A DNA stretch of 64,000 nt from Thiothrix subterranea (GTDB lineage Bacteria; Pseudomonadota; Gammaproteobacteria; Thiotrichales; Thiotrichaceae): contig NZ_CP053482.1 in the NCBI RefSeq assembly GCF_016772315.1, positions 3,653,501 to 3,717,500 on the forward strand. The letters are read 5' to 3'. Position numbers and translations under genes: made by a program. The stretch's first letter is position 1; each line of letters opens with the position of its first letter. This document shows positions 9,022 through 17,650 of this stretch, in pieces. The notes under the pieces were generated by a model. The model was given only the letters and a program-made list of their open reading frames with translations. It was not told the DNA's origin and did no database searches.

Positions 9022-9822
9022 GTGGATAAGCAACGCATTGTGAAGATTTTTGCGGTATTGGGTGAGCCAACCGATAACCGCCCGTGGCGTGATTATTCTG
9101 GCTACGGGTTGACGGCGGCAGATGCGCCGACGCTGGTGGAGTTGGTGGCAGATAACAGTTTTGTGGAAAGCGATGGCGCGGATTATTGGGTGCCGTTGCA
9201 TTCCTGGCGGGCGTTGTTGCATTTGATGCCTGCGGGCTTGCATGAGCTGATCGGCATTTTCGATGTGGTGGCGGAAGACGATTGGGCGCTGGATGAAATT
9301 CCGACGGTGGTGGCGGCTGCTTGTGATGCGGCACTGGATCCGTTGTTGGATTATGTGTTGGATAAGCGTAACGATGAATTTGCGATTCCGCTGGCGTTGC
9401 AGTGTTTAGTGGAAACCGGCAAGCGTCACAGCAAGTTGCGTAAGCCAGTGATCGAACGCTTGGTGTATGCCTTGAAGCATTCGGCGGCACGAGATTACGG
9501 CTTGCGCGGGCTGATCGTGGCGGAGTTGGTGGCGTTGCGTGCGGTGGAGGCGATGCCTGCGATTCGGGTCGCGTTTGCGGAAGATCAGGTGGATTGGACG
9601 GTCAGCGGTGATTTGGAAGATGTGGAGCTGGGCATGGGCTTGCGCACCAAACGCGATACGCCGCGCCCTAGTTATAAGGTGGAAGAGGACGACGCGGATG
9701 ATGAGAACGAGGATGATGCGCCGCTGGTGGAGCAGGTGATTCGTGCCGAGCCGAAGATTGGGCGCAATGAGCCTTGCCCGTGCGGTAGCGGGAAGAAGTA
9801 TAAAAAATGTTGTATGCCGTAA
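9022..9822 (+). CDS. SEC-C motif protein (HEAT-like, DUF1186-type)
   Basis: A 266-residue cytosolic protein. The first 190 residues are helical and Ala/Leu-rich, resembling DUF1186/HEAT-like repeats; an acidic linker ([13 protein letters not shown]) follows, then the C-terminal zinc-binding SEC-C motif ([17 protein letters not shown]). SEC-C is also the tail of SecA and binds zinc and SecB or ribosomes. The start is GTG at 9022 after AAGGA. The N-terminal half is a close paralogue of the next gene, so the two arose by tandem duplication. Function unknown. Confidence 0.75.
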   Translation: MDKQRIVKIFAVLGEPTDNRPWRDYSGYGLTAADAPTLVELVADNSFVESDGADYWVPLHSWRALLHLMPAGLHELIGIFDVVAEDDWALDEIPTVVAAACDAALDPLLDYVLDKRNDEFAIPLALQCLVETGKRHSKLRKPVIERLVYALKHSAARDYGLRGLIVAELVALRAVEAMPAIRVAFAEDQVDWTVSGDLEDVELGMGLRTKRDTPRPSYKVEEDDADDENEDDAPLVEQVIRAEPKIGRNEPCPCGSGKKYKKCCMP

Positions 9823-9837
9823 CAGGAGGTTGATGAA

Positions 9838-11196
9838 ATGGCTATGGATAGACAAACCATTCTCGATAAGTTGGCAGCATTCGGTGAGCAAGATCCTAGG
9901 CAGCCGTGGCCTGATTATTCAGGATGCGGGTTCACTGCGGCGGATGCACCTGCTTTGGCGGCGTTGGTGGGTGATGTTAGCTTGTTGGATCCCGAAGGTG
10001 ATGACGTATGGATTCCCCTTCATGCTTGGCGGGCGTTGCAGCCGCTGATGCCCGCCGGGTTACACGAATTATTGCTGACGCTGAATCCCTTGGCGGAAGA
10101 TGATTGGGCAAGTGTTGAATTACCTAAGGTTATTGCCGCAGCGGGCGGCGCGGCTATCGAGCCGTTGCAAGCCTTTATCCTCGATGCGGCTAATGCCGAG
10201 TATGCCAGAAGCATAGCTGTGGATGCCTTGATCGAATTGGTTAGGTGTGATGCCGGGTGGCGTGAACAGGTGATGGCGGTGTTCGCCAGCAGTTTGCAGG
10301 CGGGTACGGACGATGACGAGTGGGTGAATAGCAGCCTCGTCAGTGGCTTGGTGGAGATGAAAGCGGTTGAAGTCGTCGAGGTTATTCGGGAAGCCTACGC
10401 ACGCAACAAAGTCGATATAAGTTTTCATGGCGATCTGGAAGATGTGGAAATGGATTTGGGGATACGTGAACAACGTGATACACCCCGGTCGGATTATGGA
10501 TGGGTTAAGGATGAGTCGTTCCCGCCGCCATCGCTTGAACCTGTGGCGAAGGATATGAGTCTTGAGGAGTGGGACGAGCGGATTGGGCAATTTCTCAACT
10601 TTTACAGTACTGAGGCTTCGCTTGAATCCTTTATTGAATTGCATGGCTTTTTTACGGCGATTGGGTGTGCGCCTGAGCCTGTCCAGCCTTCGGAATGGTT
10701 GCCTGAAATTTGGGGCGGGGCGGAATTTGAGCCAGAGTGGCCTGATATGCAGACGCTTCAGGTGTTTTTTGAGCTGATGATGCCGCTGCATAATTGGGTG
10801 ATGCAGGAATTACAAGACGTAGATAACTTTACTGCCACTTTTGCAAGGGGAGAGTTAGAGGGGCAGAAATTCATTGAGTTCGGCAGTTGGTGTGCGGGGT
10901 TTTTGCAAGGTGCGGATGTTGGGGGCGTTCCGGTGGTGGGTATTCCCGGTGTTATGCCATTATTGATTGTGCTTGAGGATGTGGCGGATAACGAGCTGTA
11001 TAGTTTTAGTATGTCCGCTGCGGAAGCTAAAGCGCAAGAACGGCATTTGAATGAGACGGTGCGGAAGATTTGCCGATTGGGACGTGGTGGGAAGGTGGCG
11101 ACACCGCCGATGGTGCATACCGCTCCTAAGGCCGGGCGCAATGACCCTTGCCCGTGTGGTAGCGGCAAGAAGTACAAGAAATGTTGTTTGCACTAA
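9838..11196 (+). CDS. SEC-C protein with inserted UPF0149/YecA-like domain
   Basis: A 452-residue protein. Residues 1 to about 225 parallel the preceding SEC-C protein (both have DYSGxGxTAADAP, WxPLHxWRAL and LMPAGLHEL). A UPF0149/YecA-like helical domain follows at about 237-370 ([35 protein letters not shown]), and then a C-terminal SEC-C motif ([17 protein letters not shown]). A strong AGGAGG sits 8 bases before the ATG at 9838. The gene is 20 bases from the next one and runs towards the restriction-modification genes. It may act as an adaptor, but no partner is visible. Confidence 0.75.
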   Translation: MAMDRQTILDKLAAFGEQDPRQPWPDYSGCGFTAADAPALAALVGDVSLLDPEGDDVWIPLHAWRALQPLMPAGLHELLLTLNPLAEDDWASVELPKVIAAAGGAAIEPLQAFILDAANAEYARSIAVDALIELVRCDAGWREQVMAVFASSLQAGTDDDEWVNSSLVSGLVEMKAVEVVEVIREAYARNKVDISFHGDLEDVEMDLGIREQRDTPRSDYGWVKDESFPPPSLEPVAKDMSLEEWDERIGQFLNFYSTEASLESFIELHGFFTAIGCAPEPVQPSEWLPEIWGGAEFEPEWPDMQTLQVFFELMMPLHNWVMQELQDVDNFTATFARGELEGQKFIEFGSWCAGFLQGADVGGVPVVGIPGVMPLLIVLEDVADNELYSFSMSAAEAKAQERHLNETVRKICRLGRGGKVATPPMVHTAPKAGRNDPCPCGSGKKYKKCCLH

Positions 11197-11215
11197 ACCC
11201 TTGAAGGAAAACACC

Positions 11216-12049
11216 ATGAAATTATCCACGGAAGAGGCCGACCTGTTTTTCAAGCTGATGTGGGCGTTGCAGTTCTACGTCAAGCAGGAACTGGGGATAT
11301 GCCCAGAACTCAGTGATGTGGCGCGTTATAAGGATGATTGCAGTCTTGAGGATAAATCGGTTATCAGGCAGGCGGTTTACGATAATTCCCATTTGATCGA
11401 CAAGTTTGTGGCGGAAAATCCCAGCGGCTTTACTACAGAAGAGTTGGCTATTGTTAGTCAGTGGAAGGGCTTTTTGCAGGGTGATTTTTATATTGAACGG
11501 TTTCTGAAGAAGCACACCATTTTTGTTTCTTATCAGACCGAGGCAGTGTATGGCGTACAAGGACTGTACGAAGCATTGGATGAGATGTTCTATTCCGCAC
11601 AATTGCCCGCATTGGTTAAAGCGGTATTGTTGCCATTCAAGGGTAAGATCGTCTATGACGGGTTACTTCATGGCTACAATGTGTCTTTTGGTCGGGGTAT
11701 TAGCGGTAATATCAAGGATGCTTACCTCAAAGCCAAACAGAATAATCGCATCATCGACAGTTTTGACGTGCCATCTGCTACCTTGTTGGCGCGTCCAGCC
11801 AAGAAGCAAGCCATCAAAGATTGGCAGCCAGAAATCCGCGTGCTTCAGGCGCAAGCTAAACAGTTAAAGGCAGGGGATGCGTATCCTGCGTTGTATTCTC
11901 CGGTCTTTAGTTTGGTCAAAATGAGTCTGGATTTGGCGGAACAGGCTACCGCTGACAACGTTGATAAAGATGCCTTGTATAAAATGCTGCGCAAGATGGG
12001 GCTGACTGTGAACAGGGCATATAAGCTACTGGAGCGGGAAGATGATTGA
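11216..12049 (+). CDS. Conserved hypothetical protein upstream of type III mod
   Basis: A 277-residue soluble protein. I recognise its wording (VYGVQGLYEALDEMF, then LPALVKAVLLPFKGKIVYDG) from uncharacterised proteins but know no function. The C-terminus is Lys-rich and helical. The ATG at 11216 has GAAGGA upstream; an open frame extends further 5' but overlaps the SEC-C gene and is not protein-like. It ends 20 bases before mod, so it is probably in one operon with it and could be an accessory factor. Confidence 0.6.
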   Translation: MKLSTEEADLFFKLMWALQFYVKQELGICPELSDVARYKDDCSLEDKSVIRQAVYDNSHLIDKFVAENPSGFTTEELAIVSQWKGFLQGDFYIERFLKKHTIFVSYQTEAVYGVQGLYEALDEMFYSAQLPALVKAVLLPFKGKIVYDGLLHGYNVSFGRGISGNIKDAYLKAKQNNRIIDSFDVPSATLLARPAKKQAIKDWQPEIRVLQAQAKQLKAGDAYPALYSPVFSLVKMSLDLAEQATADNVDKDALYKMLRKMGLTVNRAYKLLEREDD

Positions 12050-12069
12050 TTGCCTCACCAAGGAATCTC

Positions 12070-13587
12070 ATGCCGCTGCTTGATTGGCTGAATAAACCCG
12101 CGTCCCTCCAGACGGCGCGGCTCGTGCCGTACCGTTTGCTGGAATGCGTGCCTGCGTTGGGTTATGGCGCAACACCTAACCCTAATTTGCTGATTCAGGG
12201 CGATAATCTGGAAGCACTCAAAGCGTTGTTGCCGTTGTATGCGGGGCGGATTAAGTGCATCTACATCGACCCGCCGTATAACACGCGCTCCGCGTTTGAG
12301 CATTACGACGACAATCTCGAACACAGCCAATGGCTGTCGATGATGTACCCGCGCCTCGAACTCCTGCGCGACCTGCTCGCCGAAGACGGCAGCTTGTGGG
12401 TGTCCATCGACGACCACGAAGGCCACTACCTCAAAGTCATGCTCGACGAAATTTTCGGGCGCAAAAATTTCATCGCCAACGTCGTTTGGCAAAGCCGTTA
12501 TTCACGTTCCAACGATGCCAGTTTGTCGGTTTCACACAACTTTATTTTGGCTTACGCAATTGATCCTGACGTGTGGAAATTGCGTCGTAATAAATTGCAA
12601 CGCACCGATGAACAGGCAAAACAATACACCAATCCTGATAATGATCCGAAGGGTGCGTGGCGGGCAATTCCTTGGGATGCGCCTAATATACGACCTAACT
12701 TAGAGTATCCGATCATAACCTCTAATGGGAAAGTGAGAGTTCCGCCGCCGGGTCGTCATTGGTCACGTACCGAAGATCAGTGGTTGGCGATAGTGGCTTC
12801 GGGTTTGGCTTATTTTGGTAAGTCGGGTGATGGCGCACCAGCGTTTAAGCAGTATTTAGCGGAAGCTCAGGGTATCGTACCGAATACTTGGTGGGGTCAC
12901 GAAGAGGCGGGACATACTGATGAGGCTAAAAAAGAAATTCAAACATTGTTTGGGCGAGATAATATTTTTGACACACCGAAGCCGGAGCGGTTGATTGAGC
13001 GGATTTTGCATATTGCGACGAATCCGGGCGATTGGGTGCTGGATTCGTTTTTGGGGTCAGGCACGACCGCAGCGGTAGCGCACAAAATGGGTCGGCACTA
13101 CATCGGCGTAGAAATGGGCGACCACGCGGTGACGCATTGTCAGCCGCGCCTGCAAAAAGTGGTGGACGGCGAACAAGGCGGCATTTCCAAAGCCGTCAAC
13201 TGGCAGGGCGGCGGCGGATTCACCTTCTGTCGCCTCGGCGCAACCGTCTTCGACGAGTACGGCATGATCGACAAAGCCATTCGTTTCCCCACCCTCGCCG
13301 CCTACATCTGGTATTTGGAAACCCGCACCCCGTGGATCGCCCCAGACACGCTTTCCCCCTTGCTCGGCATCCACGACGGCACAGCGTATTACTTGCTCTA
13401 CAACGGCATCCTCGGCGACCGCCGCCCGCAAGGTGGCAACGTCCTCACGCAAACCGTGCTGGACGGGCTGCCCAAACACCCCGGCAAGCGCGTGATTTAC
13501 GGCGAAACCAGTCGCTTCGGGGCAGGGCGACTGGCAGCGGAAGGGATAACGTTCAAGCAGATACCGTATGATGTGCGGGTGGGGTGA
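12070..13587 (+). CDS. Type III restriction-modification methyltransferase (Mod)
   Basis: A 505-residue N6-adenine DNA methyltransferase of the beta class: the catalytic DPPYN is at 67-71, and the S-adenosylmethionine-binding FLGSGT is at 327-332 followed by GRHYIGVE. The order (DPPY first) and length suit a type III Mod subunit, which also supplies DNA recognition. The ATG at 12070 was chosen over an upstream TTG because AAGGA lies 5 bases before it. The protein ends DVRVG, but a duplicate of its 3' end 744 bases downstream reads DVRVGLK, so the original C-terminus was probably two residues longer. The partner res follows after an inserted PIN pair. Confidence 0.85.
   Translation: MPLLDWLNKPASLQTARLVPYRLLECVPALGYGATPNPNLLIQGDNLEALKALLPLYAGRIKCIYIDPPYNTRSAFEHYDDNLEHSQWLSMMYPRLELLRDLLAEDGSLWVSIDDHEGHYLKVMLDEIFGRKNFIANVVWQSRYSRSNDASLSVSHNFILAYAIDPDVWKLRRNKLQRTDEQAKQYTNPDNDPKGAWRAIPWDAPNIRPNLEYPIITSNGKVRVPPPGRHWSRTEDQWLAIVASGLAYFGKSGDGAPAFKQYLAEAQGIVPNTWWGHEEAGHTDEAKKEIQTLFGRDNIFDTPKPERLIERILHIATNPGDWVLDSFLGSGTTAAVAHKMGRHYIGVEMGDHAVTHCQPRLQKVVDGEQGGISKAVNWQGGGGFTFCRLGATVFDEYGMIDKAIRFPTLAAYIWYLETRTPWIAPDTLSPLLGIHDGTAYYLLYNGILGDRRPQGGNVLTQTVLDGLPKHPGKRVIYGETSRFGAGRLAAEGITFKQIPYDVRVG
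13555..13585 (+). repeat. 31-bp direct repeat, copy 1 (3' end of mod)
   Basis: These 31 bases, from AAGCAGATACCG to GTGGGGT, are identical to 14299-14329. Copy 1 encodes the last residues of Mod; the two copies enclose the PIN toxin-antitoxin pair. Confidence 0.9.
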
Positions 13588-13608
13588 ATTAGCCGATTCC
13601 TGTAAAAC

Positions 13609-13624
13609 TGGCTATCATGAGCCA
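13609..13624. promoter_or_regulatory. Palindromic candidate operator of the PIN pair
   Basis: The sequence TGGCT-ATCATG-AGCCA is an inverted repeat 26 bases ahead of the antitoxin start and contains a possible -10 (TATCAT). Toxin-antitoxin operons are usually autorepressed through such sites; no binding data exist here. Confidence 0.35.
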
Positions 13625-13649
13625 ATAGATTGTAACCGAGGAAATGACG

Positions 13650-13859
13650 ATGCAACTCACGATTGAATTGCCTAACGACATCGGCAACAGGGTAGCCCAG
13701 CTACCGAATCGAGATAATTTTATTCTCAATGCCTTACAACTTGCGCTGCTGATGTTGGGGGATAAGCGTAACTTGGACGAAATAGCGACGGAAATGACCG
13801 CCGAAGCCAAACGAAATGGGTTAACTGACGAAAAACTGCAAGAGCTGCTGCAAGACTGA
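13650..13859 (+). CDS. Putative antitoxin of PIN toxin pair
   Basis: A 69-residue protein beginning MQLTIELPNDIGNRV, with a short beta strand and helices at the N-terminus that could form a DNA-binding dimer and an acidic helical C-terminus (TDEKLQELLQD) suited to covering a toxin. The ATG at 13650 is preferred over the one at 13644 because GAGG lies 8 bases upstream of it. It is 23 bases from the PIN gene. The antitoxin role rests mostly on the pairing. Confidence 0.65.
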   Translation: MQLTIELPNDIGNRVAQLPNRDNFILNALQLALLMLGDKRNLDEIATEMTAEAKRNGLTDEKLQELLQD

Positions 13860-13882
13860 CTCGTTGTCGAAAAGGAAAATAA

Positions 13883-14284
13883 ATGCCTGCTTTTGTTGTT
13901 GATACCAATATTCTTATCAGCTACGCCTTGTCAGTCCATTCCACGCCAGGTCAGGCTGTTCAAAAAGCCTTTCGGCAGGGCAGGGTTGTTTACAGTGCAG
14001 CAACCTTGCAAGAGCTTATCGTTAAATTGGCGTTTCCCAAGTTTGACCGTTACGTTAGTACCAAAAATCGCGCGGCGTTTATCCAGCGATTTGCGCTGCA
14101 AGCCCAACAAAGCGAGCCAACCCTTGAGGTGAGAGCTTGCCGCGATCCGAAAGACGATATGTTTTTGTCATTGGCGGTGGCTAGTCAAGCGACATACTTA
14201 ATCAGCGGTGACAAGGACTTGCTGGATATGAAGGTATTTCAGAGTATCCCCATCGTGACGGCAAAAGCGTTTCTCGATCTTTAA
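13883..14284 (+). CDS. PIN-domain toxin (COG1569-type ribonuclease)
   Basis: A 133-residue PIN protein. The first strand carries the metal-binding Asp (VVDTNILISY), a Glu follows in TLQELIVKL, and CRDPKDDMFLSLA plus ISGDKDLL supply the remaining acidic residues, as in the putative toxin PIN family of COG1569. Such enzymes cut RNA when freed from the antitoxin. AAAAGGA precedes the ATG. The pair lies between mod and res within two 31-bp repeats, so it is a later arrival in the restriction locus. Confidence 0.8.
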   Translation: MPAFVVDTNILISYALSVHSTPGQAVQKAFRQGRVVYSAATLQELIVKLAFPKFDRYVSTKNRAAFIQRFALQAQQSEPTLEVRACRDPKDDMFLSLAVASQATYLISGDKDLLDMKVFQSIPIVTAKAFLDL

Positions 14285-14298
14285 CCCACAGCAGGTGT

Positions 14299-14329
14299 AA
14301 GCAGATACCGTATGATGTGCGGGTGGGGT
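14299..14329 (+). repeat. 31-bp direct repeat, copy 2 (relic of mod 3' end)
   Basis: Identical to 13555-13585. Here the reading continues two codons further (Leu-Lys) to a TGA, which looks like the original end of mod. This marks the right border of the inserted toxin-antitoxin segment. Confidence 0.9.
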
Positions 14330-14374
14330 TGAAGTGAAGGCTTTGGTATACTTTAACCATCGTCCTCCGAACAA

Positions 14375-14482
14375 CCCCTCACCCCCCAACCCCCTCTCCC
14401 TCAAGGGGCGAGGGGGAGGAATAAAGACCGCCTCTTACTCTTAGCCCCTCGCCCCTTGAGGGAGAGGGGTTGGGGTGAGGGG
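14375..14482. repeat. Long imperfect inverted repeat (REP-like CCCTCACCCC element)
   Basis: The left arm 14375-14415 and right arm 14445-14482 are reverse complements over about 38 bases apart from a few extra C residues, with a 29-base centre. The arms contain the CCCCTCACCCC and CCCTCTCCCTC wording common in REP/REPIN-type elements of many bacteria. It sits in the gap between the toxin and res. No transposase is nearby. As RNA it would form a very stable hairpin that could reduce read-through into res. Confidence 0.75.
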
Positions 14483-14529
14483 TAACGGCGAAGCCGCAGA
14501 GGAAAAGTCATGTTGTGCCTAGGGAAATC

Positions 14530-17127
14530 ATGTTCGAGCTAAAAAACTACCAAAACGAAACGCTGCAAATCCTGCGTGAATTCCTCGAAGAAGCCCGCCT
14601 GATGCCAGTGGAGGAGGCATTCACTCGTGCCCAGCACCGCCAAAACCGCCAGCCGCTGCCGTATTTGCACCACAGTTTCGCGCAAGTGCCGTATGTGTGC
14701 CTGCGCCTGCCCACTGGCGGTGGCAAAACCGTGCTGGCTTCCTACGCCGTCGGCATCGCCAAACGCGCCTATCTGGAACAAGATTACCCGATTGTGTTGT
14801 GGCTAGTTCCCACCAACACCATCCGCGAACAAACGCTGGAAGCCCTGCAAAAACCGGGACACCCCTACCGCGCTGCGCTCGAAGACGAATTCGGTGTAGA
14901 CCGTTTAATGGTGCTGGACATTGGCGACGTAACTCGCATCCGCAAGCAAGACATTGGCAACAAAGCCATCATTGTGGTCGGCACACTTGCCACCCTGCGC
15001 GTCGAAGACACCAGCGGACGCAAGGTCTATGCCTACCATGAAGATTTCGAGCCGCATTTTGCCGGAATCAGCCCGCACGACGCACGCTTGGAAAAAGTCA
15101 GCGAAGCCGACCTCAAGCCCAACGGTTTGACCGCTGCGAATCTCGGCAACATCAAATATTCCTTCGCCAACCTGCTGGCACTTAAACAGCCACTGGTGAT
15201 CATGGACGAAGCCCACAACGCCCGCACCAAACTCACCTTCGACACCCTCAAACGCATCCACCCCGCGTGCGTGTTGGAGTTGACCGCCACGCCGGATACC
15301 AGCCGCGAATCCGCTTCCAACGTGCTGCATCACGTTTCTGCCTCGCAGTTGAAAGCCGCCAATATGATCAAGCTACCGATCATGCTCAGCGAACACCACG
15401 AATGGGAAGGCGCGGTGCGTGACGCAGTGTTGACCCGCAAACAACTGGCGCAAGAAGCGGTAAAATCCGGCGATTCCGTGCGCCCGATTGCCTTGTTCCA
15501 AGCCGAAAACAAAAGCGGTGAAGTCACTTTTGAGGTGCTGAAAACCTTCCTGATCGAACAACTCGGCATTGCCGCGCCGCAAATCGCCATCGTCACCGGC
15601 AACCAGCGCGAACTCGACGGCATTGATCTGTTCAACCCCGCCTGCCCGATTGAATACATTATCACTGTGGAAGCCTTGAAAGAGGGCTGGGATTGCTCAT
15701 TTGCCTACGTGTTCTGCTCGGTCAAAGACGTAAAATCCAGCAAAGACGCGGAACAATTGCTGGGGCGCGTGTTGCGGATGCCGTATGCCCAACGCCGCCA
15801 GCACGAAGCCCTGAACCGTGCTTACGCCCATCTGGTTTCCCCCAACTTTGCCAAAGCCGCTGCCGCGCTGACCGACAAAATGGTGCAAAGCATGGGGTTC
15901 GACCCGCTGGAATTGCCGCAACACCTGCAACACGGCAACCAGTACAGCCTGTTTGATAACACAGAAAACCCGTCATCACGCCCTGCGATTGCCGAAGAAT
16001 CCAGCGAGTTCACCCTCAATAACGGCGAACAACTCGCGGTTACGGGCTTGATCGACGAACCGACCGCAACGCTGATCCTGCAAGGCTTCACCGGCAAACA
16101 AAAGCTCGAAGTCAAGCAACAGGTGGAACAGCACAACCTGCGCGTCAAAGCCCAACTTGCCCCGGCAATGCGCGGCGAAGTATTTGCCCCATTACCCTTG
16201 TTGTGTGTGCGCGAAGAAAACCAACTGCGCCTGCTCGAACCCGAATCCTACCTTTACACCCAAGGCGGTTGGTCATTGCTGGATTTCCCGGTGGAACTGC
16301 CGCAGTTTGAAATCCGCGAATCCGGGCGCGTGTTTGAGGTGTTCCTGCAAGGTGGTCATGTCAGCTACAAACTGGCAGAGCAGGGCGAAACCCCGAACCT
16401 CAACCTGATCGAACTCGATATTGACGACACCGTGTTGGTGCGCTGGCTGGATCGGGAGGTGCGCCAAGCCGATGTTAGCCCAAGCGAGATGATCCGCTGG
16501 CTGGTGCAACTGGTGGGGCATTTAACCAAGGTGCGCGGCTTTTCCCTCACTGCACTGGTGCGTAGCAAATTCCTGCTGGCGCGTGCCATTAAAGACCGCA
16601 TTGCGTTTTGCCGTAACAAGGCAGCGGAGCAGGGTTTTCAGCATTGGTTGTTTGAAGATTCCAGCTTGTTGGGTGTTTCGGAGACTTATCGCTACGAATT
16701 CAAACCAGATTTGTACCCAGCGCGAGTGCCGTTCTATCGTGGTAAATATACGTTTTCAAAACACTATTACCCGGTAATCGAAGACCTGAAAAACAGCGGC
16801 GAAGAATTTGAATGCGCTCAAGCCCTCGACCAGCATCCGCAGGTCAAACACTGGATACGCAATCTGGTCAACCGCGAAGCCGCATCCTTCCGCTTGCCCC
16901 TAGCTCGCGGCTATTTCTACCCCGATTTCATCGCCGAACTCCACGACGGGCGTACTGTGGTGGTGGAATACAAAGGCGAACACCTGCAAACCGCTGACGA
17001 TGCCCGCGAAAAAGCGGCGGTTGGTCAACAGTGGGCGCAACAAAGCGGCGGATTATTTCTGCTGGCCTTGGCAAAAGACGCACAAGGCAAGAACATTTAC
17101 CAACAACTTAATCAGCTTTTTCATTAG
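14530..17127 (+). CDS. Type III restriction endonuclease subunit (Res)
   Basis: An 865-residue SF2 helicase-nuclease. Walker A is PTGGGKT at residues 61-67, the DEAH box is in LVIMDEAHNA near 225, TATP motif III follows (ELTATPDTS), and motif VI is EQLLGRVLRMPYA. The C-terminal PD-(D/E)xK nuclease is visible at about 795-816 (FYPDFIAEL ... VVVEYKG). It translocates on DNA with Mod and cleaves between inversely oriented sites. The ATG at 14530 follows AGGGAA; an upstream in-frame GTG at 14515 is less likely. Length is slightly below the usual 900-970 residues but all motifs are intact. Confidence 0.88.
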   Translation: MFELKNYQNETLQILREFLEEARLMPVEEAFTRAQHRQNRQPLPYLHHSFAQVPYVCLRLPTGGGKTVLASYAVGIAKRAYLEQDYPIVLWLVPTNTIREQTLEALQKPGHPYRAALEDEFGVDRLMVLDIGDVTRIRKQDIGNKAIIVVGTLATLRVEDTSGRKVYAYHEDFEPHFAGISPHDARLEKVSEADLKPNGLTAANLGNIKYSFANLLALKQPLVIMDEAHNARTKLTFDTLKRIHPACVLELTATPDTSRESASNVLHHVSASQLKAANMIKLPIMLSEHHEWEGAVRDAVLTRKQLAQEAVKSGDSVRPIALFQAENKSGEVTFEVLKTFLIEQLGIAAPQIAIVTGNQRELDGIDLFNPACPIEYIITVEALKEGWDCSFAYVFCSVKDVKSSKDAEQLLGRVLRMPYAQRRQHEALNRAYAHLVSPNFAKAAAALTDKMVQSMGFDPLELPQHLQHGNQYSLFDNTENPSSRPAIAEESSEFTLNNGEQLAVTGLIDEPTATLILQGFTGKQKLEVKQQVEQHNLRVKAQLAPAMRGEVFAPLPLLCVREENQLRLLEPESYLYTQGGWSLLDFPVELPQFEIRESGRVFEVFLQGGHVSYKLAEQGETPNLNLIELDIDDTVLVRWLDREVRQADVSPSEMIRWLVQLVGHLTKVRGFSLTALVRSKFLLARAIKDRIAFCRNKAAEQGFQHWLFEDSSLLGVSETYRYEFKPDLYPARVPFYRGKYTFSKHYYPVIEDLKNSGEEFECAQALDQHPQVKHWIRNLVNREAASFRLPLARGYFYPDFIAELHDGRTVVVEYKGEHLQTADDAREKAAVGQQWAQQSGGLFLLALAKDAQGKNIYQQLNQLFH

Positions 17128-17135
17128 GAACACAC

Positions 17136-17495
17136 ATGGCTTACAGCGGTAACACCGGACTCACCCGCATCATTAAAGCAGCGCAATATTCATGGCAAGG
17201 TTTCCGTGCCGCCTATAAACACGAGGAAGCATTTCGCCAAGAAGTGTGGGTTATGGCGCTTGCTTTCCCACTGGCCTTGTGGTTAGGCGAAAATGGGGTG
17301 GAAAAAGCCCTCATGATTGGCAGTGTTTTGCTGCTGTTGATTGTGGAGTTGTTGAATTCTGCGGTGGAGGCGGTGGTCGATCGTACCGGCATGGAGCGCC
17401 ATAAACTCTCTGGTCGGGCGAAAGACATGGGGTCGGCTGCGGTAACAATCGCCATTTTCAATGTCATTATCGTCTGGGGATTCATGCTTTCTTGA
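17136..17495 (+). CDS. dgkA: Diacylglycerol kinase
   Basis: A 119-residue inner-membrane enzyme with three hydrophobic helices. The family core ELLNSAVEAVVDRTG followed by LSGRAKDMGSAAV is present with the catalytic Glu and metal-binding residues. It phosphorylates diacylglycerol to phosphatidic acid, recycling lipid left by membrane-derived glycan synthesis. AGGAA precedes the ATG; the gene starts 8 bases after res, and its stop codon lies inside the FNR-type box of the cbb3 operon. Confidence 0.93.
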   Translation: MAYSGNTGLTRIIKAAQYSWQGFRAAYKHEEAFRQEVWVMALAFPLALWLGENGVEKALMIGSVLLLLIVELLNSAVEAVVDRTGMERHKLSGRAKDMGSAAVTIAIFNVIIVWGFMLS

Positions 17496-17505
17496 TCTAA
17501 GTCAA
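17492..17505. promoter_or_regulatory. FNR/ANR box upstream of ccoN
   Basis: TTGAT-CTAA-GTCAA matches the FNR/ANR consensus TTGAT-n4-ATCAA at nine of ten defined positions. It lies 146 bases before ccoN, overlapping the dgkA stop. A possible extended -10 (TGCTAGAGT) is at about 17533-17541. Oxygen-controlled expression of cbb3 oxidase by FNR-like proteins is well known, which supports function. Confidence 0.75.
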
Positions 17506-17650
17506 TTTGAGTGCATTAGGTGCACCATGCCCTGCTAGAGTGCGTGTTTTCACACAGTATTAACGTTTTCTTATCGGGTTTTTTGCTGTATGCTTGCCGC
17601 ACATTACAGTGTTTTTATTTTTTCAATCTTGTTAATCCAGAGGGCAAACG

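Noticed and set aside
14341-14356. TATACTTTAAC near 14348 repeated near 25306, considered a shared promoter repeat
   Set aside because: At 25306 a proper -35 stands 17 bases upstream, but at 14348 no suitable -35 exists, and the similarity is only a short -10-like stretch.
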